Positions 43,353 through 52,765 of a stretch of DNA of 64,000 nt are shown one piece after another; within the stretch, counting starts at the first letter, position 1; each line of letters opens with the position of its first letter. Location: the NCBI RefSeq assembly GCF_000243215.1, contig NZ_JH594596.1, forward strand, positions 2,812,392 through 2,876,391, in the 5' to 3' direction. Made by a program: the position numbers and the translations under genes. This stretch comes from Odoribacter laneus YIT 12061 (GTDB taxonomy: Bacteria; Bacteroidota; Bacteroidia; Bacteroidales; Marinifilaceae). A model generated the notes under the pieces. That model searched no databases. It had not been told where the DNA came from and saw only the letters and a list, made by a program, of their open reading frames with translations.

Positions 43353-44126
43353 TTAGATTTTCTTTCCTATATAGAATACATAACCATAAAATTCTTTATA
43401 TCTATCGTATAGCCGAACTTCAAAGCGTTGGTTTTCTATAAACTCTTCGGCCGTTTTACAACCGGCATACTTTTTCAGAAAATTCCTTTGCACTTCTATT
43501 TGGGGAAGATAGAAATGTTCCGTCCAACAATTTTCCGGTAAGATAAAACTGGCGACAGGAATATATCCGGCTTCTTGCATTTGCCTTATTTTATTCGGAA
43601 TAGTATCTATTTCAGGATAAGCATTTGTCCAGAAATCGTAAATTTCAACAGGGCGCTTATCGGTGAACCATGAAATTTCCGAAACAGCAATATATCCACC
43701 CGGTTTAATATATTCCCGCCATTCTTTCAACCCACGTTGAAAACCGATATTGTAAATAGCTCCTTCCGACCAAATCAAGTCGAACTCCTCTTTTCTAAAC
43801 GGAAGATGCTCCATGGATCCGACAATTCCTTTTACCCGGTCTTGAAAATTGAATCGCTTTGCATTATAGTTGAAAATACGGATGAAATCCGGGAACAAAT
43901 CCAAACCAGTAATCTGACCCGGAATATGGTCAGCTAATATCATCGTTTGGCCACCGGTACCGCAACCAATATCTGCAATCCGAGATTGCGCATTCAGATG
44001 TTCAATAAAACCAAGAGCCTTAACTGTTATTTCCGGACTACCGGGTCCCTGTCGTTCTACATTTGCATAATATTCGCAAATTAAAGGATAGTCGAATTCT
44101 TGAATTGATTTATTTTCGTTACTCAT
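43353..44126 (-). CDS. Class I SAM-dependent methyltransferase
   Basis: This 257-residue cytosolic protein has the AdoMet-binding motif ADIGCGTGGQT (about residues 55-65), followed by ITGLDLFPDFI (motif II) and LIWSEGAIYNIGFQ (motif IV-like). The C-terminal half contains ISWFTDKRPVEIYDFW. The domain is of the Methyltransf_11/25 type (UbiE-like), but the acceptor substrate cannot be named. Monocistronic, convergent with the TrpB2 gene. Confidence 0.85.
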   Translation of the reverse strand: MSNENKSIQEFDYPLICEYYANVERQGPGSPEITVKALGFIEHLNAQSRIADIGCGTGGQTMILADHIPGQITGLDLFPDFIRIFNYNAKRFNFQDRVKGIVGSMEHLPFRKEEFDLIWSEGAIYNIGFQRGLKEWREYIKPGGYIAVSEISWFTDKRPVEIYDFWTNAYPEIDTIPNKIRQMQEAGYIPVASFILPENCWTEHFYLPQIEVQRNFLKKYAGCKTAEEFIENQRFEVRLYDRYKEFYGYVFYIGKKI

Positions 44127-44512
44127 GAAATTTAAATTTTCATATGATAGTTAAGGAGTAGAGCTTACCTGATTCATCACGAAACATTGACATACAACAG
44201 GAAATACCCCGACAGAAATAGGCCCGAGTCAAAATTGGAAATAACCTTAGCAAAATACCTGAAGGTTATTTATTCTACGGAATTCTTCTTGAATTTAAAC
44301 ATTCAACCATTTTCCTTGGCTATCCTCCTGCACTCGAAACTTTTTTGAAATAAGAAAGCGTGCGATTTCTTACACCGCTTCTCTAACAGCATTGGAATCC
44401 TTAGAGTATTTTCCCCCTATTTTTATTTAAAGAGGTGTACTTCCTATCCCGGAACTTCCTTTCGATAGGAGCAGGCCACCCGCTATTACCGATAAACAGC
44501 TTTATAAAAGCT
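44127..44512. other. Intergenic region, 386 bp
   Basis: No gene is recognised. A nested hairpin at 44442-44470 pairs TCCTATC with GATAGGA around GGAA/TTCC, possibly terminating lepA transcripts from the right. The remainder is unremarkable. Confidence 0.45.
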
Positions 44513-46300
44513 TTAATCTAATTTTAAAACTGCCAGAAAAGCTTTTTGGGGAACCTCTACATTTCCGATTTGTTTCATCCGCTTTTTCCCTTTTTTCTGT
44601 TTTTCAAGTAATTTTCTTTTCCGGGAAATATCTCCACCATAGCATTTGGCCGTTACATCTTTACGAACGGCTTTTATGGTCTCACGGGCAATTACTTTTG
44701 CGCCGATAGCGGCCTGCACAGCAATATCAAATTGCTGACGGGGAATAAGCTCTTTCAATTTTTCGCATATACGCCGGCCAAAAGCATAAGCATTGTCGAA
44801 ATGAATCAGAGCAGACAAAGCATCTACAGACTCCCCGTTCAACAAAATATCCAGTTTAACCAGATTCGCCTTTCTGTATCCGATTTGGTAATAATCAAAA
44901 GAAGCATACCCTTTGGTGATACTCTTTAATTTATCGTAAAAATCAAATACGATTTCGCCCAAAGGCATTTCGTATGTAATTTCAATCCGCCCCCCAGTAT
45001 GATACTGTTGATTGATCAGAATTCCCCTTTTTCCTAAACACAAAGTCATAATCGGTCCGATATAATCAGCCGGGGTGATAATCTGTGCCCGTATAAAAGG
45101 TTCCTCAATAAAATCAAGTGCATTGGCAGAAGGCATATCAGACGGATTATGCATTTCATACACTTCTCCCTTGGTAGTATGAGCGATATACATAACGTTC
45201 GGCACTGTCGTAATGACGTTCATATCAAATTCCCGGTCCAAACGTTCTTGTATAATCTCCATGTGTAGCATCCCCAGGAATCCGCAACGGAAACCAAAAC
45301 CCAAAGCCGCAGAAGACTCCGGTTCAAATGTCAGGGAAGCATCGTTCAACTGCAATTTTTCGATAGAAGCTCTCAAATCTTCGTAATCTTCAGCATCAAT
45401 AGGATAAATACCAGCAAATACCATCGGTTTTACCTCCTCAAATCCATCTATAGCGACATCACAAGGATTCTCGACATGAGTAATCGTATCTCCTACCTTT
45501 ACTTCCGAAGAAGTTTTTATCCCGGAAATAATATAACCGACATCCCCCGTTTCCAACTCATTACGGGGCTCAGGTCTCAACCGAAGCACTCCAATTTCAT
45601 CCGCTACGTATTCTTTGCCCGTATTGACGAATTTCACCAAATCCCCTGTCTTCAGCCGCCCATTTATGATCCGGCAATATGTAATAATTCCCCGGAAAGA
45701 ATTGAACTCTGAATCAAAGATAAGGGCTTGTAACGGCTGGGTAGGAGATCCTTCGGGATGAGGAATACGGGTAATAATTGCCTGTAAAATTTCGGCGACC
45801 CCCAAACCAGTCTTTCCGCTGGCTTCTATGATTTCTTCTCTTTTACATCCAATGAGTTCCACAATCTGATCTTTCACCTCCTCGGGCATAGCATTCGGCA
45901 TGTCCATTTTATTCAAGACCGGAATAATTTCCAAGTTATTCTCGAGGGCCAAATAGAGATTGGAAATCGTTTGGGCTTGAATGCCTTGAGTTGCATCTAC
46001 GATAAGCAAAGCACCTTCACAAGCTGCTATCGAACGGGAAACTTCGTAAGAAAAATCCACATGCCCCGGCGTATCAATCAGATTTAAGGTATATTTTTGT
46101 CCTTCATAAGTATAGTCCATCTGAATCGCATGGCTTTTTATCGTAATCCCACGTTCCCGCTCCAGATCCATATCATCCAGAACCTGCGCCTGCAAATCCT
46201 TACCTGTCACCGTCCCGGTATATTCCAACAAACGATCGGCAAGCGTACTCTTTCCATGATCAATATGTGCTATAATACAGAAATTCCGGATCTTCTCCAT
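44513..46300 (-). CDS. lepA: Elongation factor 4 (LepA), translational GTPase
   Basis: This 595-residue GTPase is associated with ribosome function and back-translocation or initiation. The G1 motif AHIDHGKST is at residues 11-19. The switch-II motif [15 protein letters not shown] follows near 76, and NKMD is G4. The LepA-specific C-terminal domain is present (GYASFDYY, then [29 protein letters not shown] at the end). The length is typical for the family. Confidence 0.97.
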   Translation of the reverse strand: MEKIRNFCIIAHIDHGKSTLADRLLEYTGTVTGKDLQAQVLDDMDLERERGITIKSHAIQMDYTYEGQKYTLNLIDTPGHVDFSYEVSRSIAACEGALLIVDATQGIQAQTISNLYLALENNLEIIPVLNKMDMPNAMPEEVKDQIVELIGCKREEIIEASGKTGLGVAEILQAIITRIPHPEGSPTQPLQALIFDSEFNSFRGIITYCRIINGRLKTGDLVKFVNTGKEYVADEIGVLRLRPEPRNELETGDVGYIISGIKTSSEVKVGDTITHVENPCDVAIDGFEEVKPMVFAGIYPIDAEDYEDLRASIEKLQLNDASLTFEPESSAALGFGFRCGFLGMLHMEIIQERLDREFDMNVITTVPNVMYIAHTTKGEVYEMHNPSDMPSANALDFIEEPFIRAQIITPADYIGPIMTLCLGKRGILINQQYHTGGRIEITYEMPLGEIVFDFYDKLKSITKGYASFDYYQIGYRKANLVKLDILLNGESVDALSALIHFDNAYAFGRRICEKLKELIPRQQFDIAVQAAIGAKVIARETIKAVRKDVTAKCYGGDISRKRKLLEKQKKGKKRMKQIGNVEVPQKAFLAVLKLD

Positions 46301-46513
46301 ATATTCAATTTTAGGCTGAAACTTAATACTTCTTTGTCATCTGAACTCTCAAAAGCCCAAACAAAAAATCAGGCCGTAAAGATAGTGATTTTTTATTTTA
46401 CCGAAAGAGGTCCTTCTTTTGCTCATTTACGAAATTTTCTCTTTTACTGTTTTTACGATAGAACCACTTATCAAAAACAAACTCCGGACAAAAGAGAAAC
46501 ACCCAGTAATTTT

Positions 46514-46559
46514 AAAAAATCGGAGGAAGCAAAGCTTGTCGAAAGCTCTGTTTCCTCCG
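46514..46559 (-). terminator. Two-part terminator after the M20 dipeptidase
   Basis: Read on the minus strand: CGGAGGAA pairs with TTCCTCCG (46552-46559 and 46521-46528 on the plus strand). An inner CAGAGCTT/AAGCTTTG pair has one G-U, giving 16 bp in all. TTTTTT follows (46514-46519). It lies 20 bp after the dipeptidase stop. Confidence 0.85.
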
Positions 46560-46578
46560 GACGACTATTCAAATTTTA

Positions 46579-47946
46579 TTATTTCTTTTCTGCAAAATAT
46601 TTATAAAACAGAGGAATAGTCGTAATCCCATTGAAAAATTGTTCTAAAGGAAAATTCTCGTTCGGGGAATGAATCGCATCGGATTCCAGTCCGAATCCCA
46701 TCAAAATGGATTTTATCCCTAAAATTTCTTCAAAAGCAGCAATAATGGGAATACTTCCTCCTGAACGGAAAGGCACGGGATTTTTTCCATATACGTCGGC
46801 ATAAGCTTTTTCAGCCGCTTTATAAGCCGGTAAATCAATGGGACATACATAAGCCGGTCCGCCATGTAAAGGAGTAACTTCCACTTTAACATAGCCAGGA
46901 GCAATGGATTCAAAATACTGTTTAAATAAAGTCGCAATTTTCTTATGGTCCTGATTAGGCACTAAACGGCAGCTGATCTTAGCGAACGCTTTTGAAGGCA
47001 ATACGGTTTTTGAACCTTCTCCGGTATACCCCCCCCAAATACCGCATACATCAAAAGTCGGGCGGATACCGGTTCTTTCATTGGTAGTATATCCTTCTTC
47101 TCCAAACAACTCTTTTACGCAGATCGCTTTCTTATAAGCTTCTAAATCAAAAGGAGCTTCGGCCATTTTAGCCCGTTCAGCAGCACTTACTTCCAAAACA
47201 TCATCGTAAAATCCGGGAATAGTAATATGCCCCTTATCGTCCACCATAGCAGCAATCATCTTTGCCAAAACATTAATGGGATTTGCTACTGCACCTCCAA
47301 AAAGTCCGGAATGCAGATCCCGGCAAGGTCCGGTTACTTCTACCTGCCAATAAGCCAATCCTCTTAATCCTGAAGTGATGGAAGGAACATCCGGAGCAAT
47401 CATACCCGTATCCGATACCAAAATGATATCCGCTTTCAACAAATCTTTGTGCTCCTGACAGAATTTCGGCAAACTGGAAGAACCAATCTCTTCCTCTCCC
47501 TCAATCATAAACTTCACATTACAAGGCAAATTACCGGTTTGTACCATATATTCGAATGCCTTAGCATGCATAAAACATTGGCCCTTATCATCATCAGCAC
47601 CTCTGGCCCATATTTTTCCATCCTTGATTACCGGCTCAAAAGGTTTTGTATTCCATAGTTCTACCGGGTCTACCGGCATAACATCCATATGGCCATAAAC
47701 CAATACAGTGGGTAAAGCCGGATCAATTATTTTCTCTCCGTAAGTAACAGGATTCCCCTCTGTTTCAAAAACCTCTGCCTTATCTGCCCCAGCGTTCAGC
47801 AAAATCGTTTTCCATTTTTCTGCGCACTTATACATATCCGGCTTATGTTCTACTTCCGAAGATATGGAAGGGATACGGATCAATTCAAATAATTCTTCTA
47901 TAAAACGTTCTTTATTCTTTTCGATGTATTCTTTTATTTTTTTCAT
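46579..47946 (-). CDS. M20 family dipeptidase
   Basis: This 455-residue metallopeptidase is probably cytosolic and cleaves di- or short peptides. The metal-binding YGHMDVMPVDP segment is near residue 86, and ARGADDDKGQCFMH carries the bridging Asp. The catalytic EGEEEIGSSS follows, and the C-terminal GFGLESDAIHSPNENF has the last His ligand. The central dimerisation domain (about 205-360) is present. It is closer to dipeptidases (CNDP-like, with WNTKPFEPVIKDGKIWARG) than to ArgE or DapE. It has its own terminator and no clear operon partner. Confidence 0.9.
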   Translation of the reverse strand: MKKIKEYIEKNKERFIEELFELIRIPSISSEVEHKPDMYKCAEKWKTILLNAGADKAEVFETEGNPVTYGEKIIDPALPTVLVYGHMDVMPVDPVELWNTKPFEPVIKDGKIWARGADDDKGQCFMHAKAFEYMVQTGNLPCNVKFMIEGEEEIGSSSLPKFCQEHKDLLKADIILVSDTGMIAPDVPSITSGLRGLAYWQVEVTGPCRDLHSGLFGGAVANPINVLAKMIAAMVDDKGHITIPGFYDDVLEVSAAERAKMAEAPFDLEAYKKAICVKELFGEEGYTTNERTGIRPTFDVCGIWGGYTGEGSKTVLPSKAFAKISCRLVPNQDHKKIATLFKQYFESIAPGYVKVEVTPLHGGPAYVCPIDLPAYKAAEKAYADVYGKNPVPFRSGGSIPIIAAFEEILGIKSILMGFGLESDAIHSPNENFPLEQFFNGITTIPLFYKYFAEKK

Positions 47947-48202
47947 ATTTTATAATTTTTAATGATTGCGGTAAAGATAAAAAAGCTTTCCCATAAAACA
48001 TAAAAGACGAATAAGAAATGTCTAAGGAATATCTTTCCTTTCACGTAGCCTTTAAGCCCTATCCTGGTCTCAATGCGCCCATCCTATACCAGAATATTAT
48101 TATATTTTACTGATCGTCAATTTTTTATAGATTCATTCTTTTTTCTTTCCGGAATCGTCCATCATAAATCTCCAATCTTTTTCCGTTTTCCGATTTATTA
48201 TA

Positions 48203-48210
48203 TACTTTTG
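48203..48210 (+). promoter_or_regulatory. TAnnTTTG -7 element before prs
   Basis: TACTTTTG is a full match, 31 bp before the ATG at 48242. A TTTT at 48178-48181 provides a weak -33 at 21-bp spacing. Confidence 0.55.
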
Positions 48211-48241
48211 CGAAGGTGTAATTAAAGAATCAAATAATCTT

Positions 48242-49180
48242 ATGTCAGATCTTTCCGAAGTCAAGATTTTTACCGGAGAAAACAGCAAATATATTGCTGA
48301 AAATATTGCTAAATCGCTTGGTTTAGAATTGGGTAAAAAAACTTTTTTGAATTTCAGTGACGGAGAATTTGCTACTGCTTATGATGAAACAGTAAGAGGG
48401 GATCATGTATTTATCGTACAGTCGACATTTCCGCCCAGTGATAATCTCATGGAATTGCTCATGATGATCGATGCGGCCAAACGGGCTTCTGCCTACAAAG
48501 TAGTAGCAGTTATTCCTTATTTCGGTTTTGCTCGTCAGGACCGCAAAGACAGGCCCCGTGTTGCCATAGGAGCAAAATTAGTCGCTAATATGTTGCATGC
48601 TGCAGGGGTGGACCGAATCATGACGATGGATTTGCACGCCGACCAGATTCAAGGCTTTTTCGACATTCCTGTCGATCATTTATACGGGTCTTCCGTACTG
48701 GCTCCTTATATCCGTTCATTGAATTTAGATAATTTGGCTATTGCTTCTCCGGATATCGGCGGATCTAAAAGGGCAAATTCTTGGGCTAAATTTTTTAATT
48801 CCGACTTAGTGATTTGTCATAAAACCCGGGAAAGACCGAATGAAGTAGCGGAAATGAAAGCAATCGGAAATGTAAAAAATAAAAATGTCGTCATTGTCGA
48901 CGATATGATTGACACAGCCGGAACCATTTGTAAAGCTGCGGATATGCTAAAAAATATGGGAGCTAAAACCGTCCGTGCTGTAGCTACCCACGCTGTGCTT
49001 TCCGGACAAGCTTACCAGAGAATTGAAGAATCAGCTTTGGAAGAAGTTATTTTTACCGATTCTATTCCGCTGAAACAACAAACCCACAAAATTAAAACGA
49101 TATCGGTTGCTGATATGTTTGCGGAGACCATTCGCAATGTGTACGAACATAAATCAATCAGTGATCATTTTATACTATAA
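48242..49180 (+). CDS. prs: Ribose-phosphate pyrophosphokinase
   Basis: This 312-residue enzyme makes PRPP from ribose 5-phosphate and ATP for nucleotide, histidine, tryptophan and NAD synthesis. It shows FSDGEFATAYDETVRG (about 39-54), the ATP-binding FGFARQDRK, MDLHADQIQGFF (about 130-141, metal-binding His) and the PRPP loop VVIVDDMIDTAGT (about 219-231). Length and motifs are typical of class I enzymes. Monocistronic with its own promoter. Confidence 0.96.
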   Translation: MSDLSEVKIFTGENSKYIAENIAKSLGLELGKKTFLNFSDGEFATAYDETVRGDHVFIVQSTFPPSDNLMELLMMIDAAKRASAYKVVAVIPYFGFARQDRKDRPRVAIGAKLVANMLHAAGVDRIMTMDLHADQIQGFFDIPVDHLYGSSVLAPYIRSLNLDNLAIASPDIGGSKRANSWAKFFNSDLVICHKTRERPNEVAEMKAIGNVKNKNVVIVDDMIDTAGTICKAADMLKNMGAKTVRAVATHAVLSGQAYQRIEESALEEVIFTDSIPLKQQTHKIKTISVADMFAETIRNVYEHKSISDHFIL

Positions 49181-49333
49181 TTTCTCCATATTTTGAAAGG
49201 GACTATCTAAAATTATCTGAAATTACGATATCAAAAGGACGATTTTATGTTGATTTTTATTAAATGAAAACGTATCCGTTTGATACAAAGCAAGAAAAGA
49301 TCATTTTTTAGATAATCCCTTCTTTATATTTCG

Positions 49334-49341
49334 TACCTTTG
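49334..49341 (+). promoter_or_regulatory. TAnnTTTG -7 element before the ferritin-like/VIT1 gene
   Basis: TACCTTTG matches the consensus 44 bp before the ATG at 49385. The -33 region is T-rich but not a clear TTTG. Confidence 0.5.
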
Positions 49342-49384
49342 CAGGAAAATGAGAGAAGAAGAACTTTTAACTTAAAGTTGATAT

Positions 49385-50245
49385 ATGAGTGAAGAGGAGA
49401 TCCGGCAACTTACAGATTTTCAAATAAACGAAATTACAGAACATCGCATTTATTCCCGCTTGGCTGCTTTACAGAAAAATAGCCATAACCGTCAGGTGCT
49501 TTCGGAACTTGCTAAAGAGGAACTTACTCATTTCTATACCTTAAAGAAATACACCGGAAAAACACCTGCTCCCCAGTTATGGAAAGTAAACCGCTATGTT
49601 TGGATAGCCCGCTTATTTGGCCTCACTTTTGGCATTAAGTTGATGGAAAAAGGGGAAGACATCGCCCAAAAAGTATACCGGCAATGGAAAAACGAAGACA
49701 TACAAAAAATGGCTACGGAAGAAGAAGTCCACGAAGCCAAACTGATCTCACTGATTGACGAAGAAGGACTGAATTATATGAGTTCCGTCGTTTTAGGACT
49801 CAATGATGCTTTGGTAGAATTCACCGGTGCTTTAGCCGGTTATACTTTTGCTCTGCAACACCCCCATTTGGTGGCCTTGACGGGAGGTATTACAGGTATT
49901 GCAGCAGCCTTATCCATGGCCGCTTCGGAATATTTATCTACCCGGGCAGAAAAAGAAAATAAAAATGCATTTAAAGCTTCTATCTATACCGGAATAGCCT
50001 ATATCATTACAGTTATAGTACTCATTGCTCCTTTCGTGTTCATGAAAAACGTCTATTGGGCATTGGGGGTTTGTCTGACCGGAGCACTCGTTATCATTGC
50101 TGTTTTTAATTATTATTATTCTATTGTAAGAAGTGAAAGCTTTAAAAAACGTTTTGGAGAAATGGCCTTGATCAGCCTAGGAATTGCTGCCATCAGCTTC
50201 GGAATAGGATATGCCCTCCGCTTGTTTACCGGAATAGAATTGTAA
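49385..50245 (+). CDS. Ferritin-like/VIT1 fusion iron exporter (MbfA-like)
   Basis: This 286-residue membrane protein joins an N-terminal rubrerythrin-type four-helix domain (about 1-135) to a C-terminal VIT1/CCC1 transporter domain (about 140-286). Metal ligands are suggested by EITEHRIYSRL, ELAKEELTHF and TEEEVHEAKL, which have the ExxH/EExxH spacing of the ferritin-like fold. The membrane part has LGLNDALVEFTGALAGYTFAL and SMAASEYLSTRAEKE, typical of VIT1. MbfA proteins of this build export ferrous iron or manganese and limit peroxide stress. Metal specificity is inferred. Monocistronic. Confidence 0.9.
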   Translation: MSEEEIRQLTDFQINEITEHRIYSRLAALQKNSHNRQVLSELAKEELTHFYTLKKYTGKTPAPQLWKVNRYVWIARLFGLTFGIKLMEKGEDIAQKVYRQWKNEDIQKMATEEEVHEAKLISLIDEEGLNYMSSVVLGLNDALVEFTGALAGYTFALQHPHLVALTGGITGIAAALSMAASEYLSTRAEKENKNAFKASIYTGIAYIITVIVLIAPFVFMKNVYWALGVCLTGALVIIAVFNYYYSIVRSESFKKRFGEMALISLGIAAISFGIGYALRLFTGIEL

Positions 50246-50281
50246 AAACGCTATTATTTTCCCACTCATTTTAGACAGAGA

Positions 50282-50297
50282 TGGCATACTTTTTGTT
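50282..50297 (+). promoter_or_regulatory. Possible sigma-54-like box before the envelope operon
   Basis: TGGCATACTTTTTGTT has TGGCA, a five-base gap and TTG, as in the boxes of the permease operons. No paired palindrome lies upstream at the 54-55 bp spacing; only a half-site TTAGACA is near. The same bases include TACTTTTTG, one base longer than a TAnnTTTG element. It may therefore be an ordinary promoter or chance. Confidence 0.3.
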
Positions 50298-50403
50298 GAA
50301 AATAAAACTTATTTTAATATTAATAATAGAATTTTAAATATATAAGAGCTCGCAAGGGTTTAAAAAGTTAAGATCAAATTTAGTGAAATAAAAATACGAA
50401 TAT

Positions 50404-51783
50404 ATGCGCAATTATTATATTTATCTTTTATTGGCCTGTCTGCTTTCTATCACCTCCTGTACAAAAGTAGACAATCTCAGTGATGAAGCTTCCATTGTTT
50501 CTTTCCAGATTACCAATATTTCTGAAGGAATAGAAATAGACGAAAACAATATCACTATTACAAAAGACAATAAAGGCAGTAATGTCTCTATTCCCCTTTT
50601 ATTCGGACGAAAGAATTTTCCCTTAAAACTTTCGGCAGACATCCGCTTTTCCTCTACTACTGACGACATGATCAGCGTAGATGAAAATCCCTTGAATTTG
50701 AAAGAGTTTATATTCAATGATGTATATACTTTTCATACTTTTTATATGATTTCAGAAAGCGGACAACCGCATTTAGCGACCATCCGTATTATCGACAATC
50801 CAAATGCGGAAATCCTCTCTTTTGTACCCAATTTACCCAAAGACAGTTATTCCGTAACGATACGCGACAACAATATCTTAATTACGTTGAAGCAGACATT
50901 TTCCTGGCCTTTGGTCATCACTCCTACCATTACGAAAACGGCGACAGCCAGCTATATGAATTATAAAGAAGGAGATTCGTTTACCTTTCAGTCGCCTGCA
51001 GATAACGAAAAACAAATTACTTTATTAGCAGATAATAATGATACAAAAATCTGGAACATTAAAATTGTACCTTCTATTGAAAATTGTGATTTCGAACGTT
51101 GGATCAAAGAAGGAACTAAAAATGTAAATATCGATCCGACACCAGGAAAAGGTTTAGGATGGGCAACTGCTAACAATCAGTTTGTAGCCGGGACGACCCC
51201 CGTAGAACACAACGGAGGGAAAGCAGCCCAAATGACAACAGGCATACAGGAATTGAGTGGGATCGGAATTGGAGATTTGATTACTGCCGGAACTATTTTT
51301 ACAGGTTATTTTCAAATGAACTTATCGGCTTTAAATGATCCGGCTAAAATGACCTATTTTGGTATACCGTTTATTACACGTCCGACTTCTGTTTCAGTAG
51401 AAGCGAAATATACTCCGGGAAGTAAATTTCAACAATCCGTAAAAGAAGGGGACAGTAAGTATAAACTAAAAGATATTTCGGGAATAGACGAAGGTCGGAT
51501 ATGGATAAAACTCCTTTATTGGAAGGGTGAAGGCGACTTGGAATATCATGATAAACCTGTAGACGGTTTGATCGAACTGGGTATGGGAGAATTGATTTTG
51601 ACCGGAGATGCTTCCTACCGAAACTGGAATAAGTATACAATTCCCATTCAATACAATTCTACCTACAAATATCTGGAACCTACACATATTTCTATTGTTA
51701 TGACATCCAGTCGTCAGGGAGATTATTTTATCGGTGCCAAAGGAAGTACATTAACGGTAGATAATGTTACCATAAATTATTAA
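50404..51783 (+). CDS. PCMD-domain outer-membrane-type lipoprotein
   Basis: This 459-residue lipoprotein has the signal ACLLSITSCTKV, with the lipid-modified Cys at residue 19. The N-terminal part (about 25-220) consists of repeated beta-rich segments. The C-terminal PCMD domain (putative carbohydrate metabolism domain, about 225-455) is indicated by NCDFERWIKEG, GLGWATANNQF, the FTGYFQMNL segment and the jelly-roll-like end. PCMD proteins are common in gut Bacteroidales, often next to surface or glycan genes; the function is not established. It is followed 17 bp later by a barrel gene and is first of a three-gene group. Confidence 0.82.
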   Translation: MRNYYIYLLLACLLSITSCTKVDNLSDEASIVSFQITNISEGIEIDENNITITKDNKGSNVSIPLLFGRKNFPLKLSADIRFSSTTDDMISVDENPLNLKEFIFNDVYTFHTFYMISESGQPHLATIRIIDNPNAEILSFVPNLPKDSYSVTIRDNNILITLKQTFSWPLVITPTITKTATASYMNYKEGDSFTFQSPADNEKQITLLADNNDTKIWNIKIVPSIENCDFERWIKEGTKNVNIDPTPGKGLGWATANNQFVAGTTPVEHNGGKAAQMTTGIQELSGIGIGDLITAGTIFTGYFQMNLSALNDPAKMTYFGIPFITRPTSVSVEAKYTPGSKFQQSVKEGDSKYKLKDISGIDEGRIWIKLLYWKGEGDLEYHDKPVDGLIELGMGELILTGDASYRNWNKYTIPIQYNSTYKYLEPTHISIVMTSSRQGDYFIGAKGSTLTVDNVTINY

Positions 51784-51800
51784 TCACAAGCACATCTATT

Positions 51801-52625
51801 ATGAAAATTAAGGTATATCTTTCAGTTGCATTCTTATGTTGTACATTATTTGCTCTGGGCAATTCAAATAGGTCTGCCAAAGACACGGTAAATGTGGAAG
51901 AAGTGGAATACCGTTTTGCATTAGGAGTACAACTCGGCACAGACATTGGCGGGGCGATTCCTTTTCCGTTCAGCAATATTCCTCATCCTTTTAATCCCCG
52001 TCCTCAGTTATCCCCCTCCCTGGGAGTTAAGCTGACATTTCCACTGGTTCGCCATTGGACAATAGGAGCGGAACTGACCTATAAAAAGGTAGCCATAGAC
52101 GCCGACGCCCGCATTAAAAATCAGCGTTTTAACGATGAGGACAGAGGTGTTGTAGCCCGCTTTACAGGATCTGCGGAAATGGGAATGGATTTTACGATGC
52201 TCGAAATTCCTCTATATGCTAAATATACCTTCCGGAATGAAAAAGACAGAATTCTTTTCGGAGGTTACTTTGCCTGGATGATTAATAGTAAATTCGATAT
52301 TCAGGTAAATAAAGGCTATATGATGGATGATAATGGCGTTTATTCCGGTCCTATTGTCGACGAACCCTTAAAAATTAACTTCAATGATATTTTGGACAGC
52401 TGGGATGCCGGCTTGATCGTCGGTTATGAAAGAAGATTATTACCCCGTATGGAAATAGGACTACGGGTAAGCTGTGGATTAAAAGACATCTTTAAACGGG
52501 ATAATCAGTATTTTGACTATAAAATGCTGCATATGCGGGGAACACTTGTATTGAGTTATAATTTATTCAATATTAAACCCTCCGGATTAAATCCTTTCAA
52601 GCACAAAATTAAAGATTTCAATTGA
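51801..52625 (+). CDS. Outer-membrane beta-barrel protein
   Basis: This 274-residue protein has a signal peptide (MKIKVYLSVAFLCCTLFALG) followed by alternating hydrophobic strands: RFALGVQLGTDIGG, SPSLGVKLTFPLVRHW, TIGAELTYKKVAI, LFGGYFAWMIN, DAGLIVGYERR, EIGLRVSCGL, and a final GTLVLSYNLF. The pattern fits a small eight-to-ten-strand barrel of the PorT/OMP_b-brl type. Its position between two lipoprotein genes suggests a shared envelope role. No ligand can be named. Confidence 0.78.
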   Translation: MKIKVYLSVAFLCCTLFALGNSNRSAKDTVNVEEVEYRFALGVQLGTDIGGAIPFPFSNIPHPFNPRPQLSPSLGVKLTFPLVRHWTIGAELTYKKVAIDADARIKNQRFNDEDRGVVARFTGSAEMGMDFTMLEIPLYAKYTFRNEKDRILFGGYFAWMINSKFDIQVNKGYMMDDNGVYSGPIVDEPLKINFNDILDSWDAGLIVGYERRLLPRMEIGLRVSCGLKDIFKRDNQYFDYKMLHMRGTLVLSYNLFNIKPSGLNPFKHKIKDFN

Positions 52626-52765
52626 TAGTGTGTAAAAATATCATCATTTTCAAGAGTTTGGTATATTTTTTGCAATAACTCATTTTTTGAAATATTATTT
52701 AAATCTTACAGGTTTAAATAAAGGGAAAACAACTTTTATAAAAATCTAATTTAATTAAAAACAAC

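Noticed and set aside
46097-46606. Plus-strand open frame of 169 codons overlapping the lepA start
   Set aside because: It is antisense to well-conserved lepA and runs into intergenic AT-rich sequence. The translated sequence has no domain-like pattern.
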